A DNA stretch of 44,964 nt from Treponema sp. (GTDB lineage: Bacteria > Spirochaetota > Spirochaetia > Treponematales > Breznakiellaceae): positions 1 through 44,964 of the forward strand of contig WQSQ01000010.1 of NCBI GenBank assembly GCA_009787775.1. The letters are read 5' to 3'. This document shows, in pieces, positions 7,846-17,059 of this stretch. Under the pieces are notes generated by a model. That model saw only the letters and a list, made by a program, of their open reading frames with translations, ran no database searches and was not told the origin of the DNA. How positions within the stretch are numbered: the first letter of the stretch is position 1; the number at the start of each line of letters is the position of its first letter. The translations under genes were made by a program, and so were the position numbers.

Positions 7846-7930
7846 TTTCTACTATCCACTGTATATAATTATCGGGAGAAAAGTGCGGTCTCCTGTACAA
7901 AATCATAGCATAATGATAGTATGATTAACA

Positions 7931-9022
7931 ATGGATAAAGGTAAAAAATATAATTTTATATGTTATTGCGCAATAATTTTAACAATTATCTTAATAAATA
8001 TATCCTGCGAAGCTGTATCTGATTTAATAAACGGATATTCCGATGTCGATCGGTATTACATTACGGGTTCAAAGGAAGACAGGGAGAATTTTTTTGAACT
8101 GTTTAGCCTTCTTAAAAAAGAAAAACCAGGAAGCGAAGCCGAATTTGTCGCAGCAAGGGAGATTGCAGCCAATTACGCCCAGTTAAAAGATTATGACAGA
8201 CTAATCAATTTTTTAAGCGCAAGAACTATAAACAATCCGGGCGATCCGTATAACGGATATTACTTTCTTATGATTGCCTATGCGTACATCCAGCAGGGTT
8301 CGGAACTGATAGCCGCCTTTTACTTTGATATAATTCTGAAGAATTATCCCGATTTAATTATAAATAACGAATCCATACATTTAATATGCCTGCGCCATCT
8401 GATAAATTTAAACGATAATGCGGAACAGCAGGTTTGGTATTACAGGGAACTTATATCAAGGTTTCCGGAAAAAATAGATTTGAGCGAAGCATATTTTATG
8501 CTCGGGCAGGCGTGCGAAAACATCGGAGACTGGAACGGCGCTATACAGGCCTATAACAATTACCTGCCCTATTCAGGAACAATAATACAGGGCTTTCCTA
8601 ACGCGGACAGATACGCAAAACAGCAGGTTGATTTCTCAAGGTCCCAAAAAGACTGGACATTTGAAAGCCTGCCCGCACTAAAAAACGCAATCCAGGCTGC
8701 TCTGGACGCAGGCAACGCGCAGACCCTTTCAAGGTATCAGGCTAAGGTAAATTTCTTTGCCCGCTCATGGGAGCAGATCGAAACTGACGAAATAGGAATG
8801 ACCCGTTTTAATCTTGTACAGTTTATGTACGGTAACAGAATCAGGTATGCCGCCGAATTGGATGAATCGTCAAACACTATTGAAGCTTTTTTAAGAACGA
8901 CAGGATGGTCGCAGCCGCTCTCTACATGGTATTTTTACTTCAGAAAAATATATTTTCCGCAGGAACCGGAGATTCATGGTCATTGGGAATGGGCAGGGAT
9001 ATATTACGGGGAAAAGTTTTAA
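7931..9022 (+). CDS. TPR-containing lipoprotein
   Basis: A 363-residue predicted lipoprotein: the signal segment 'FICYCAIILTIILINISC' ends with a usable lipobox (NISC) before 'EAVSDLING'. The rest carries several TPR-like helical pairs, for example 'YFMLGQACENIGDWNGAIQAYNNY', here residues about 185 to 208. A conserved Trp/Tyr-rich C-terminus ('STWYFYFRKIYF') is unusual for plain TPR proteins. It is the first gene of a run with the lytic transglycosylase (7-base gap) and a secreted protein. The link suggests a role in peptidoglycan turnover or outer-membrane assembly, perhaps handling the transglycosylase. Confidence 0.8.
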   Translation: MDKGKKYNFICYCAIILTIILINISCEAVSDLINGYSDVDRYYITGSKEDRENFFELFSLLKKEKPGSEAEFVAAREIAANYAQLKDYDRLINFLSARTINNPGDPYNGYYFLMIAYAYIQQGSELIAAFYFDIILKNYPDLIINNESIHLICLRHLINLNDNAEQQVWYYRELISRFPEKIDLSEAYFMLGQACENIGDWNGAIQAYNNYLPYSGTIIQGFPNADRYAKQQVDFSRSQKDWTFESLPALKNAIQAALDAGNAQTLSRYQAKVNFFARSWEQIETDEIGMTRFNLVQFMYGNRIRYAAELDESSNTIEAFLRTTGWSQPLSTWYFYFRKIYFPQEPEIHGHWEWAGIYYGEKF

Positions 9023-9028
9023 TAATAC

Positions 9029-10552
9029 ATGAATTACAGTAAATATAAAAAATATCCATGCTTTAATGTTTTTCTTTTTAATGCTGATTATTTAAATATA
9101 CTGATATTATTCTCCGTATTGTCCCTGAGCGGAATAAATTTTTTACATGCGCAGAATGATATAAACCGGCCGTTACGTATAATGCCGCCGGTTACGCCGT
9201 ATTCTGCATACTCCGTTACTCACACTGACAGTCCTTCATCTCCTGTTGATGATTCCATTCCCGACTCTGATCCAATAACACTTAACTCCGAATCTGTTTT
9301 AATCTCCCAAATCTCAGTCTTAAACTCTCAGGTTGATCCGCTGCCTGATTCTAATCCCGTATTATTCGTTCCGCACAGCTCATCAGCCAATCATTCTGAT
9401 TACCGGCGTGCGGCAAATTCGCTGATTACAGAAAGAGCGCTTGAGCAAACATTGACGCGGCAGTTTATAGACTACTATCTAACTCCAAACGGTACCGCGA
9501 CATTAAACGCGATGATGGAGAGAGGAAATATTTACCTGCCTTTTATCAGAGAAGAAGTCGCAAGGCGGGGGCTTCCGCCTGAGCTTGTTTATCTTCCAAT
9601 TATTGAATCCGGTTTTGTGATAACAGCAGTCAGCCGTTCGGGTGCGGTGGGATTATGGCAGTTTATGCTGAACAGTATTTCTCCCTATAACATGAAGGTG
9701 ACAGACCTTCTGGATGAAAGACGCGATTTTATCAAGTCAACAAGAGGCGCACTCCAGAAACTTGAAGATGAATATAACAGGCTGGGCGATTGGGAACTTA
9801 CGCTTGCGGCTTATAACGCCGGTTTGGCGGCGGTAACCCGTACAGTTCAATCCAGCGGAATTAATGACTACTGGGAACTTTCAAGAAGGAATCTGCTTAA
9901 ATCTGAAACAATCAACTTTGTACCGCGCCTGATAGCGGTATCTTATATTTTATCGCAGCCAAGGAGATTCGCGATAAATGTCTGGCAGGAAAAATTTGAA
10001 TGGACCGCCGTTCCGCTTGAACGACAGGTTTCAGTTGATATAATCTCCGAAGAAACTGGCATAAGCAGGGAATTATTACGGCGGCTTAACGCGGAACTGA
10101 CTCACGGAATTACCCCGGCCGGAACCGGACATCTTTTAAAAGTTCCCTCCTCTCATCTTGAAATTGTTAATAATACCCTTAAACGGGAAGATTTACAGTT
10201 GATCCGCTTTTATTACCATGTTGTACGCTCAGGCGACACGCTTTGGGGTATGTCAAGGTATTACGGAACATCACTGAACATGATTGAACAGCACAATCCG
10301 GGAATATCGAACCGTTATCTTAAAATCGGAGAAACAGTGATTATTCCTGCGTTTAACGAAGTTTCACCGCCAGTGCAGCCTGCTGCAAACACGAGTTTTG
10401 ACGGAACCCATGCGGTACAACAGGGCGAATCTTTCTGGTCAATAAGCAGATTATACAACGTAGATCCGCAGGTTTTAGCGGAAACAAACGGAATGCGATT
10501 AGATCAAATTCTGCATATAGGAAGAGTCCTAAGAGTGCCGATAATTGAGTAG
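9029..10552 (+). CDS. Lytic murein transglycosylase with two LysM domains (MltD-like)
   Basis: A 507-residue secreted enzyme that cleaves the glycan strands of peptidoglycan to 1,6-anhydro ends. A signal peptide ends near 'NFLHAQ'. A Ser/Pro/Asp-rich linker fills residues 45 to 125. The SLT catalytic domain follows, with Glu193 in 'YLPIIESGF', the 'SGAVGLWQFM' motif at 204-213 and 'LTLAAYNAG' further on, all typical of family 1D (MltD). Two LysM peptidoglycan-binding domains lie at about 396-440 and 461-507. Length and domain order match MltD. It lies in a tight run between the TPR lipoprotein and an unknown secreted protein. Confidence 0.93.
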   Translation: MNYSKYKKYPCFNVFLFNADYLNILILFSVLSLSGINFLHAQNDINRPLRIMPPVTPYSAYSVTHTDSPSSPVDDSIPDSDPITLNSESVLISQISVLNSQVDPLPDSNPVLFVPHSSSANHSDYRRAANSLITERALEQTLTRQFIDYYLTPNGTATLNAMMERGNIYLPFIREEVARRGLPPELVYLPIIESGFVITAVSRSGAVGLWQFMLNSISPYNMKVTDLLDERRDFIKSTRGALQKLEDEYNRLGDWELTLAAYNAGLAAVTRTVQSSGINDYWELSRRNLLKSETINFVPRLIAVSYILSQPRRFAINVWQEKFEWTAVPLERQVSVDIISEETGISRELLRRLNAELTHGITPAGTGHLLKVPSSHLEIVNNTLKREDLQLIRFYYHVVRSGDTLWGMSRYYGTSLNMIEQHNPGISNRYLKIGETVIIPAFNEVSPPVQPAANTSFDGTHAVQQGESFWSISRLYNVDPQVLAETNGMRLDQILHIGRVLRVPIIE

Positions 10553-10578
10553 GTGTTATAAAAAGTGCGGAGTATGAA

Positions 10579-11466
10579 GTGACCGGCAATATAAAAAAAA
10601 TAAAACTTTTAATTTTAATATTTTGCTTTACAATCCCGGGAATATATGCCCAGTCAAACACCGGTATTACAGGCACAATAAACTGGGAAACAATGTATTT
10701 AAATGTTGAAATAACGCTGGATTTGGTATCGGCGGGTATAAGGCTTCCGGCGGGGAGAACCCAGGGGGAATCGCTTTTAAACGCTGATTATCTTGGACTT
10801 ATAACGCCTGGCATTCTTGGATTACAGGCGGATTCCTCTTCCACTATCGCTGACCTTATTGACAGAAGGGAGTTTAGTCTTCTTGAAGCTGAATCAATTG
10901 CGCTTGGCGCGAATAAAACAGCGCCCGCTCTTTCTTCCGATATGCGAAAAATGTTTTCTTCTTATTCAATTTCACTTGCAAATATCAGCTCTGCTTTCCA
11001 TAGCAGCAGCCGTTCGTCCGCTGTTACCAGATTATTGAATCCTGTTTCCACAGCGCGTTACACCGGAATAGTAATTATCGCAGCAGACAGCCTGCCTGTT
11101 CACGGAATGAGGGGAACCGCTAAGGCTGTGCCTTGCCTGTTTCCGAAAATTTGGGACAGCGAAATGAACCTTATCTATGAAAAAAATATGCTGCACTCGC
11201 GCGATACGGCAATGGTGCGTTACTCTACAATGCAGAATATTTTCCAGAACAATCCTTCAGGACTTTCAAGAGAACTGCAGGATGTTGTGGGAGAGCGGCC
11301 TCTCAGAATCTTTGCGTGCGGCGTATATGGAATAAATCCCACAGACCTTATCATAGACAGAAGCGATGCGCTTTTAATTCTATCATCGGAAGAAAACCAG
11401 CGTCTTTTATCGCAGGGCCGTGTTGCGGTAATTCTGGATGAATCTGTACTGAAACATAATTATTAA
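10579..11466 (+). CDS. Secreted protein of unknown function
   Basis: A 295-residue protein with a clear signal peptide ('LLILIFCFTIPGIYAQ'). Mature text starts with 'GITGTINWETMYLNVEITLDL'-like beta strands (split here for length) and ends with a region 'ADSLPVHGMRGTAKAVPCLF' to 'RVAVILDESVLKHNY' that looks like a small alpha/beta domain. I do not recognise the family; a distant link to LPP20/FlgT-type envelope proteins is possible but weak. The start is GTG at 10579, the first possible start in frame after the stop of the upstream gene. It closes the envelope gene run and converges with the GH94 gene with only six bases between stops. Confidence 0.7.
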   Translation: MTGNIKKIKLLILIFCFTIPGIYAQSNTGITGTINWETMYLNVEITLDLVSAGIRLPAGRTQGESLLNADYLGLITPGILGLQADSSSTIADLIDRREFSLLEAESIALGANKTAPALSSDMRKMFSSYSISLANISSAFHSSSRSSAVTRLLNPVSTARYTGIVIIAADSLPVHGMRGTAKAVPCLFPKIWDSEMNLIYEKNMLHSRDTAMVRYSTMQNIFQNNPSGLSRELQDVVGERPLRIFACGVYGINPTDLIIDRSDALLILSSEENQRLLSQGRVAVILDESVLKHNY

Positions 11467-11472
11467 CTTGCC

Positions 11473-13830
11473 TCATAACGGTAATTTTACCGATAAATGG
11501 TAATCTTTTCCGCCTTCAATATCAGCTAAAATATTTGCGGCAAGGGTTTTTCCTTCGCATAACACTGTAACATCTTTTGCTTCAGAATCGCGCTTTATAT
11601 CAGCGTGAATCACCGCACCGCGAAAATACCGGGTAACTGCTGCCTGTTTCCAATGAGACGGGAAATTCGGGTGAACCGTCAGGCCTTCTTTTGTACCGCG
11701 AAGACCGAACAAACCGTCGATAAGACTTCGATAATACCATGACACCGCTCCTGTGTTAAACAGATGGCTGGAACGTCCTGCCGAATCCGGGAATTGATTG
11801 TAAGCTCCGCGGTAATAATTGGGAATATACACCGGCATTTGTCCGCGCTTTAAGATATCTTCTTTATCTTCACCAGGAAGCATTTTCCGTAAAAGTCTGA
11901 AAGCGCTGTCGTATTCCCCGCAGGTATAAAGAGCGTATATATAAAACATTGCTGCGTGATTATATACAGAGCCGTTCTCAACCGCGCCGGGCTGCTTTTG
12001 AGTCAGGCGTCCAATGTCTTCCCTCATAGCAGTGTACGGCGGAGTGAGTATTTCAACTCCAAAAGGCGTCTCAAGATATTTCTCAACAGATTCCGTCATT
12101 TTTTTTCTTTTATTTTCATCGGCGGCGCCGCATAAAACCGCCCAGCTTTGCGCGTTCAGGAAAATTTTACCTTCTTTATCCGAGCTTACTCCAAACAGAG
12201 CGCCGTCGTCCGTAATCCCGCGCGCGTACCAGCCGCCGTCCCATAACCACTTGTTTATAACGGCGTTCATTTCATCTGATTTCGAAAGATAGTTATCTGA
12301 AACTTCCTGTCTTCCGCATTCGCGGCAAATTCCGGCCCAGATGCGCAGCGCAAAAGAGGAAGCCATGGTCAGCCAGCCTGAAACACCCTTGCCTTTATAG
12401 CCCACCATGTTCATCGGATCGCACCAGTCGCCCTGACGGATATAGTTTAAACCTCTGTCATCCCGGTCATTTACAAGCCAATCCATCGCAAGATCGATAT
12501 GCTGAAAAACAGCCGCTGTTTTTTTACCGCTTTTAAACCGGACAACTTCATCAAGCAGCGCATAATCTCCCGTTTCATCAAGATACGCGCTTAATGCAAT
12601 CGGCAGCCATACGCAATGGTCGCTATGCGGTATCTGGTTTATATATTTCAATTCAGCCTGCGGGAATAATAAAATACCGTCCGGCATTTCGCCGTTTTCA
12701 TGCTGCTGATCCAAAGCGAACAATATCATGTTACGCGACATTTGCGGCATTACATAGCACATGCCCATTGTGTCCTGGATATAGTTACGCGTCTGCGGAT
12801 CTGTGCACATCCTGTTTGTTATGCCGTGGTAATAAACCTGACGGGGCAGCCAGTTATTTATAAAGTTATCAAAGTCTGCATCGGGAGAGGAAATCTGCAG
12901 CACTCCCTTACCCTGATTAATATAAGACGCGTAATCATTTTCAGCGCTGTCAAAATTGTTTCTGTAGCGTTCTGTAAGCGACAGAATCTCCTTTTCATCT
13001 TTTGCAGGACCGAAAATAAAGCGGAACTCATGTTCCTGCGTGCTTTCTATTTCTATCCGGTATTGCATAACAACAGCGAGTAATTCATACTGGCTGGCTG
13101 TGCAGGATAAATGATCAATGGCAATTGCTGAAGGAGAAGAAAGCCCTCCTTCTCCTTCAAATCTTTCAAGGCTTGTTTCCCACGCGGCGGGAGGATCCTG
13201 CGCCCAAAGGAAGGTCCTATCCTTATATTCTTTAATTTTTGGGTAATCTTCGGATTTCTGATAAGGCGTTACAGAAGAACATATTATCGCATTCAGCTTT
13301 TCATTATAAGCGCTGCTTTGGTTCATCCATGACATATAACCAACCGTAAAATACGGGTAAAGGCTCAGTTTGCGTTTTTTATTTGAATTGTTTTTAATTT
13401 TTATCCGCCATAATTCCAAAGAATCATGCTTTGGAAGACACAGGCTCATAGTAACTTCAATGGCGCTGCATTCTGTGCGCCAGAGTATTTTGTGTTTCCA
13501 TACCTGAAACGCGAAACGATCAGGTTTACGGCGGACAGGTTCATGAGGAGCGGAGAATAAAAAAGTGGTATCTTCTTCATCTTTTACAAATACAAAACGT
13601 CCGGGATGATGAGAATAATAAGGTTTTTCAGGAAGCATAAAATGTTTTGCTTCCATATTCGGCGCGTATGAATACTTTGCGGGCTCAGGCTGCATGAAGT
13701 ACGATGTCGCATAACCGCGGCAGGTAGCGTGAATCATCATCGTTTCATTCCACAAAAAGCCGCCAGCCTTTGGCATACTGACAGGGTCTGTCAGCTCATA
13801 ATAATCACCGTCACCGCCTGAATGCATCAT
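11473..13830 (-). CDS. GH94 glycoside phosphorylase (possibly cellobionate phosphorylase)
   Basis: A 785-residue cytoplasmic enzyme of glycoside hydrolase family 94, which splits beta-linked disaccharides with phosphate to give a sugar 1-phosphate and the free second unit. The N-terminal beta-sandwich has 'YAPNMEAKHFMLPEKPYY' and 'HHPGRFVFVKDEE'. The (alpha/alpha)6 barrel has 'RQVYYHGITNRMCTDPQTR', 'HSDHCVWLPIALSAYL' and 'YIRQGDWCDPMNMVG', where the Asp in the GDWCDP block is the expected general acid. There is no signal peptide. Length fits cellobiose, cellobionate or chitobiose phosphorylases (about 780-820). Being last gene of an operon with a gluconate-dehydrogenase-like SDR makes an aldobionic acid such as cellobionate a plausible substrate; this is inference. 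A GGAGG lies ahead of the ATG pair. Confidence 0.88.
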   Translation of the reverse strand: MMHSGGDGDYYELTDPVSMPKAGGFLWNETMMIHATCRGYATSYFMQPEPAKYSYAPNMEAKHFMLPEKPYYSHHPGRFVFVKDEEDTTFLFSAPHEPVRRKPDRFAFQVWKHKILWRTECSAIEVTMSLCLPKHDSLELWRIKIKNNSNKKRKLSLYPYFTVGYMSWMNQSSAYNEKLNAIICSSVTPYQKSEDYPKIKEYKDRTFLWAQDPPAAWETSLERFEGEGGLSSPSAIAIDHLSCTASQYELLAVVMQYRIEIESTQEHEFRFIFGPAKDEKEILSLTERYRNNFDSAENDYASYINQGKGVLQISSPDADFDNFINNWLPRQVYYHGITNRMCTDPQTRNYIQDTMGMCYVMPQMSRNMILFALDQQHENGEMPDGILLFPQAELKYINQIPHSDHCVWLPIALSAYLDETGDYALLDEVVRFKSGKKTAAVFQHIDLAMDWLVNDRDDRGLNYIRQGDWCDPMNMVGYKGKGVSGWLTMASSFALRIWAGICRECGRQEVSDNYLSKSDEMNAVINKWLWDGGWYARGITDDGALFGVSSDKEGKIFLNAQSWAVLCGAADENKRKKMTESVEKYLETPFGVEILTPPYTAMREDIGRLTQKQPGAVENGSVYNHAAMFYIYALYTCGEYDSAFRLLRKMLPGEDKEDILKRGQMPVYIPNYYRGAYNQFPDSAGRSSHLFNTGAVSWYYRSLIDGLFGLRGTKEGLTVHPNFPSHWKQAAVTRYFRGAVIHADIKRDSEAKDVTVLCEGKTLAANILADIEGGKDYHLSVKLPL

Positions 13831-13857
13831 ATTCCAGTTTCCTCCATGAAAAAAAAA

Positions 13858-14706
13858 TTAACCTTTTATTCCGGTTGTCGCGATACCTTCGACAAAATAT
13901 TTTTGACAGAAGAAAAACAAAATGATAACAGGCAAAACCGCCACAGAAGACATAGCCATTACAATTTTCCAGGGAATAACAGTTTCGGCATCCAGGGTTA
14001 AGCGCAGCGCAAGGGAAACAGGAAATTTTTTTATGCTGTTGATGTAGATCAACGGATTAAAATAATCGTTATATGTCCATAAAAACTGGAACAATCCCGC
14101 CGAGAACAGAGCAGGCTTAAGAAGCGGCAGTAGAATACTTATAAGAGTCCTGAAAGAATTGCATCCGTCAATGCGGGCCGATTCGTCCAGTTCCTTTGGG
14201 ATCCCCCGTATAAATTGAACAAGCATATAGGTAAAGAACGGATAGCAGGCAAAAGCGGACATCATGTAAAACGGACCGTAGCTGTCAAGAACGCGTAAAT
14301 CACGAAAAATAGAATAACGGGGAATGAGCATAATGGAGTTTGGCAGCATAAGCGTTGAAAGCAAAATAATAAATAAAACCTTTTTCCCCCTGAACTCAAA
14401 ACGTGCGAACCCGTATGCTACAAGTGCGCTGGATATAACAGTAAATAACGCAGTAGGTATTACAAGCAGAAAAGAATTTGCAAAGAACCTTGTAAAAGTA
14501 TTACCGCTAACGCCTCTCCAGCCGTCACGGTATGCGTCAAAGCTGAATTTCTCCGGTAATAAAACAATTCCGGTAAATATTTCCCTGTTTTCCTTAAAAC
14601 TGGCGAAAAACATCCACAACAGGGGATAACAAAGAAACGCCGCTAAGATTGTCAAGGCGGTAATTGAAATTGCATCCGGTATTTTTGATTTATTTAATAC
14701 TGACAT
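13858..14706 (-). CDS. Sugar ABC transporter permease (MalG type)
   Basis: A 282-residue inner-membrane permease of the carbohydrate uptake family CUT1 with six predicted helices. The cytoplasmic EAA loop reads 'ELDESARIDGCNSFRTLIS', where the conserved 'DGA' Gly contacts the ATPase, and the C-terminal 'FVEGIATTGIKG' is typical of MalG-like subunits. It pairs with the permease encoded just upstream (20-base gap). A GGAGG ribosome binding site precedes the ATG. No ATP-binding subunit is encoded in the operon, so a shared MsmK/UgpC-type ATPase elsewhere in the genome is expected. Confidence 0.93.
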   Translation of the reverse strand: MSVLNKSKIPDAISITALTILAAFLCYPLLWMFFASFKENREIFTGIVLLPEKFSFDAYRDGWRGVSGNTFTRFFANSFLLVIPTALFTVISSALVAYGFARFEFRGKKVLFIILLSTLMLPNSIMLIPRYSIFRDLRVLDSYGPFYMMSAFACYPFFTYMLVQFIRGIPKELDESARIDGCNSFRTLISILLPLLKPALFSAGLFQFLWTYNDYFNPLIYINSIKKFPVSLALRLTLDAETVIPWKIVMAMSSVAVLPVIILFFFCQKYFVEGIATTGIKG

Positions 14707-14726
14707 GGCAGTTTACCTCCATCCTT

Positions 14727-15623
14727 TCAGCTTTCATCGCTGTAGAAAACCCAATATTTCTGGCTGATAAACAATAATGCGGTAAAAACTGCTATTATCG
14801 AAAAGATAATCCACGATGTCGCGCTTGCGTATCCCATTCTCCAGAATTGAAATCCGTCATTGTAAAGTTTAAGGCTAAGCAAATAAGTGGACTTAAGGGG
14901 CGTGCCGCGCCCCTGAGTTATAATGAATATAGATGTAAAATTCTGGATTGCGTTTAACGTCTGCATGATAATACAGAAGAAAAGAACAGGCGATATGTAA
15001 GGTAAAGTAATTTTGAAAAAACTATGCGCCCTTCCCGCGCCGTCAATAAGCGCGGCTTCATAAAGATGAGAAGGCACCTGCTTTAACGCGGCCAGAAATA
15101 AAACCATCGAAGATCCGAACTGCCATACTTCAAGTAAACTAAATGTCGGAAGAGCCAATTTCGTGCTGCCCCAAAATGTAACTGTCGAAATACCAATGGA
15201 ATTTAAAAAAGCATTAACCATCCCGTAATCCATAAACATAATCTGCCAAAGAACCGCAACCGCTACGCTTCCGCCGAATAAGGAAGGCAGATAGAAAGCT
15301 GTACGCAATATGCCGATTCCTCTTCTGGAACGGTTCAGCAAGACAGCTATAAAAAGAGACATAATGAGTTTTAAAGGCACTGTGTATATTACATAAAGAA
15401 GGGTCGCCCTTAATGAAATGAAAAATTCAGGATCTATTGTAAAAAGTCTTTTAAAGTTATTAAAACCGACAAAAGAAGGTTCTCTTAAAGGATTATAATC
15501 ACAAAGAGCATAATAAAAAGAAATAATAAACGGATATAACTGTAATACCAAAATACCGATTATCCAAGGCAATAAATAAAGGTAAGCTGCATTATTATAC
15601 TTGGTTAGGCTTCTTCCTTTCAT
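14727..15623 (-). CDS. Sugar ABC transporter permease (MalF type)
   Basis: A 298-residue CUT1 permease with six predicted helices. Typical text includes the N-terminal 'YLYLLPWIIGILVLQLYPFI', the 'GFNNFKRLF' segment and the EAA loop 'YEAALIDGAGRAHSFFKITL'. It forms the membrane pore with the MalG-type subunit. GGAGC sits seven bases before the ATG. The gap to the upstream binding-protein gene is 114 bases and contains a stem-loop, the usual site where expression of the membrane subunits is lowered relative to the binding protein. Confidence 0.93.
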   Translation of the reverse strand: MKGRSLTKYNNAAYLYLLPWIIGILVLQLYPFIISFYYALCDYNPLREPSFVGFNNFKRLFTIDPEFFISLRATLLYVIYTVPLKLIMSLFIAVLLNRSRRGIGILRTAFYLPSLFGGSVAVAVLWQIMFMDYGMVNAFLNSIGISTVTFWGSTKLALPTFSLLEVWQFGSSMVLFLAALKQVPSHLYEAALIDGAGRAHSFFKITLPYISPVLFFCIIMQTLNAIQNFTSIFIITQGRGTPLKSTYLLSLKLYNDGFQFWRMGYASATSWIIFSIIAVFTALLFISQKYWVFYSDES

Positions 15624-15681
15624 AATAGCTCCATACAGGATTTTTTAAAAGCGCTGAATTCCTAGTTTCAAAAATGAAGGT

Positions 15682-15710
15682 CTGCAGGCAGATAATATAC
15701 CTGCCTACAG
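15682..15710 (-). promoter_or_regulatory. Stem-loop between binding protein and permease genes
   Basis: Arms CTGCAGGCAG (15682-15691) and CTGCCTACAG (15701-15710) pair with one G-U in a nine-base loop. There is no T-run in the minus direction. Such hairpins after a binding-protein gene usually protect the upstream mRNA from 3' exonucleases. Confidence 0.65.
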
Positions 15711-15737
15711 AAAATCTACAGTCCGTGCTATATAGAA

Positions 15738-17021
15738 TTACTGACGGGAAAGGAAATCATTAATCTGGGCGACTACCTCTCTTGCAGCTACCTGAGGCGT
15801 CTTTGTGCCAAAGGAAACTGCCTCATAGGCTGCCAATAAAATGGCAGTAACTTCTGCGCCTGTGGTGAATCCTGCGTCATCTTTGCCATTATACGTCATA
15901 CTTACTTCCATAGCCTGTGCTACAAGCGGATTTACAAACCCCGCATTTGCTATAATCTGTTGGGCAAAGGCTGTCGGCGGTGTGGAGCGGACGTCTTTTA
16001 AGAGTATGGCGGCTTGTTCTGAATTAAAGAAGAAATTCAGGAAGGTGGCCGCTTCTTCAGGATACCTTGTACCGGAATAAATTCCCATATACTGCGGAGT
16101 ATTATTAAACCAGCCATCGTCGCGCTTGTTGGGTAAAAGAGGTAAACGTCCTGCTATATATTGGACACTGGGATTGGCTGATTGAAGTACCGCCGCATTG
16201 GAGCCGTAACCGACAGAGGCGACATATTTTCCCGCGATCCAGTTGGGATCATTCTGATCCTGATCTCCGAAAGAAGCCTTGTAGGCTGCGGGGGCTGCGG
16301 TTCCGGTTTTATACAGCCTGTCAATGAAATCAAATAATTGCGTAAATTGAGCTTCGGTCATGTTAAGCCTCTTGTTCGCGTCATCAATGATCGGCATACC
16401 TGCAATCTGACGGGCATAAGCGCGGACAAAGAAAGGCATTCCATGTACTTGATTCACTGATAAAAGATAACAAGTCGGATCCGCCGCACGTACCTGCTGA
16501 CCCCATGTAATAAGCTGTTCCCAGTCGTACTGTCTGGTAAAGTCAATTCCTAATCTGTCGGCAAGAGTCTTATTGACAATCACCGCGGTTCCTGCCATAC
16601 CTGTCGGAATTGCGTACTGTTGTCTTGTTCCGAACTGTCCGTTTGCTACAAGAAAACTTGGACTAAATTTTTCAAAGCTGATTGAATTAAGCCTTGACAG
16701 GTTATAAAGAACCCCCAGTCTTTGGTATTCGGGTCCCGCTCCTGTTTCTATCTGAAAGATATCCGGAGCGGTTCTTGACGCGAATTCTGTCGTTTTCTTT
16801 TCATTGTAACCTGCCTGAGCGCCATATTCGGGTTCAATTCTGATGTTCGGGTATTGCCTGTGGAACGCGTCAATTACAGCTAACGTAGCTTCATGGCGAG
16901 CATCGGTGCCCCACCATGAAAACCGTAATGTAACAACATTGTCACTGGCTCCGGTTGCCCATAATGAGGCAGTCATCACGATACACAACACGAAGAACAT
17001 CACCATTTTAAGTTTCTTCAT
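15738..17021 (-). CDS. Sugar ABC transporter substrate-binding protein
   Basis: A 427-residue extracellular solute-binding protein, family 1, that captures a carbohydrate in the periplasm and delivers it to the two permeases. The signal peptide core 'MVMFFVLCIVMTASLWATG' is followed by the family opening 'VTLRFSWWGTDARHEAT' and the 'FHRQYPNIRIEPEYG' stretch. A later 'ATFLNFFFNSEQAAILL' block is also typical. Many aromatic residues suggest sugar stacking. GGAGGAG precedes the ATG. It is the gene right after the GarR-like reductase, so the transported compound is most likely what the operon degrades. Confidence 0.93.
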   Translation of the reverse strand: MKKLKMVMFFVLCIVMTASLWATGASDNVVTLRFSWWGTDARHEATLAVIDAFHRQYPNIRIEPEYGAQAGYNEKKTTEFASRTAPDIFQIETGAGPEYQRLGVLYNLSRLNSISFEKFSPSFLVANGQFGTRQQYAIPTGMAGTAVIVNKTLADRLGIDFTRQYDWEQLITWGQQVRAADPTCYLLSVNQVHGMPFFVRAYARQIAGMPIIDDANKRLNMTEAQFTQLFDFIDRLYKTGTAAPAAYKASFGDQDQNDPNWIAGKYVASVGYGSNAAVLQSANPSVQYIAGRLPLLPNKRDDGWFNNTPQYMGIYSGTRYPEEAATFLNFFFNSEQAAILLKDVRSTPPTAFAQQIIANAGFVNPLVAQAMEVSMTYNGKDDAGFTTGAEVTAILLAAYEAVSFGTKTPQVAAREVVAQINDFLSRQ

Positions 17022-17059
17022 TTTTCACTCCTCCAGAAAAAATAATTTATTAAAAAACC

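Noticed and set aside
11479-11492. Bidirectional terminator CGGTAA/TTACCG between the convergent genes
   Set aside because: It is short, lies inside the end of the GH94 coding region and has no good T-run, so I did not list it.
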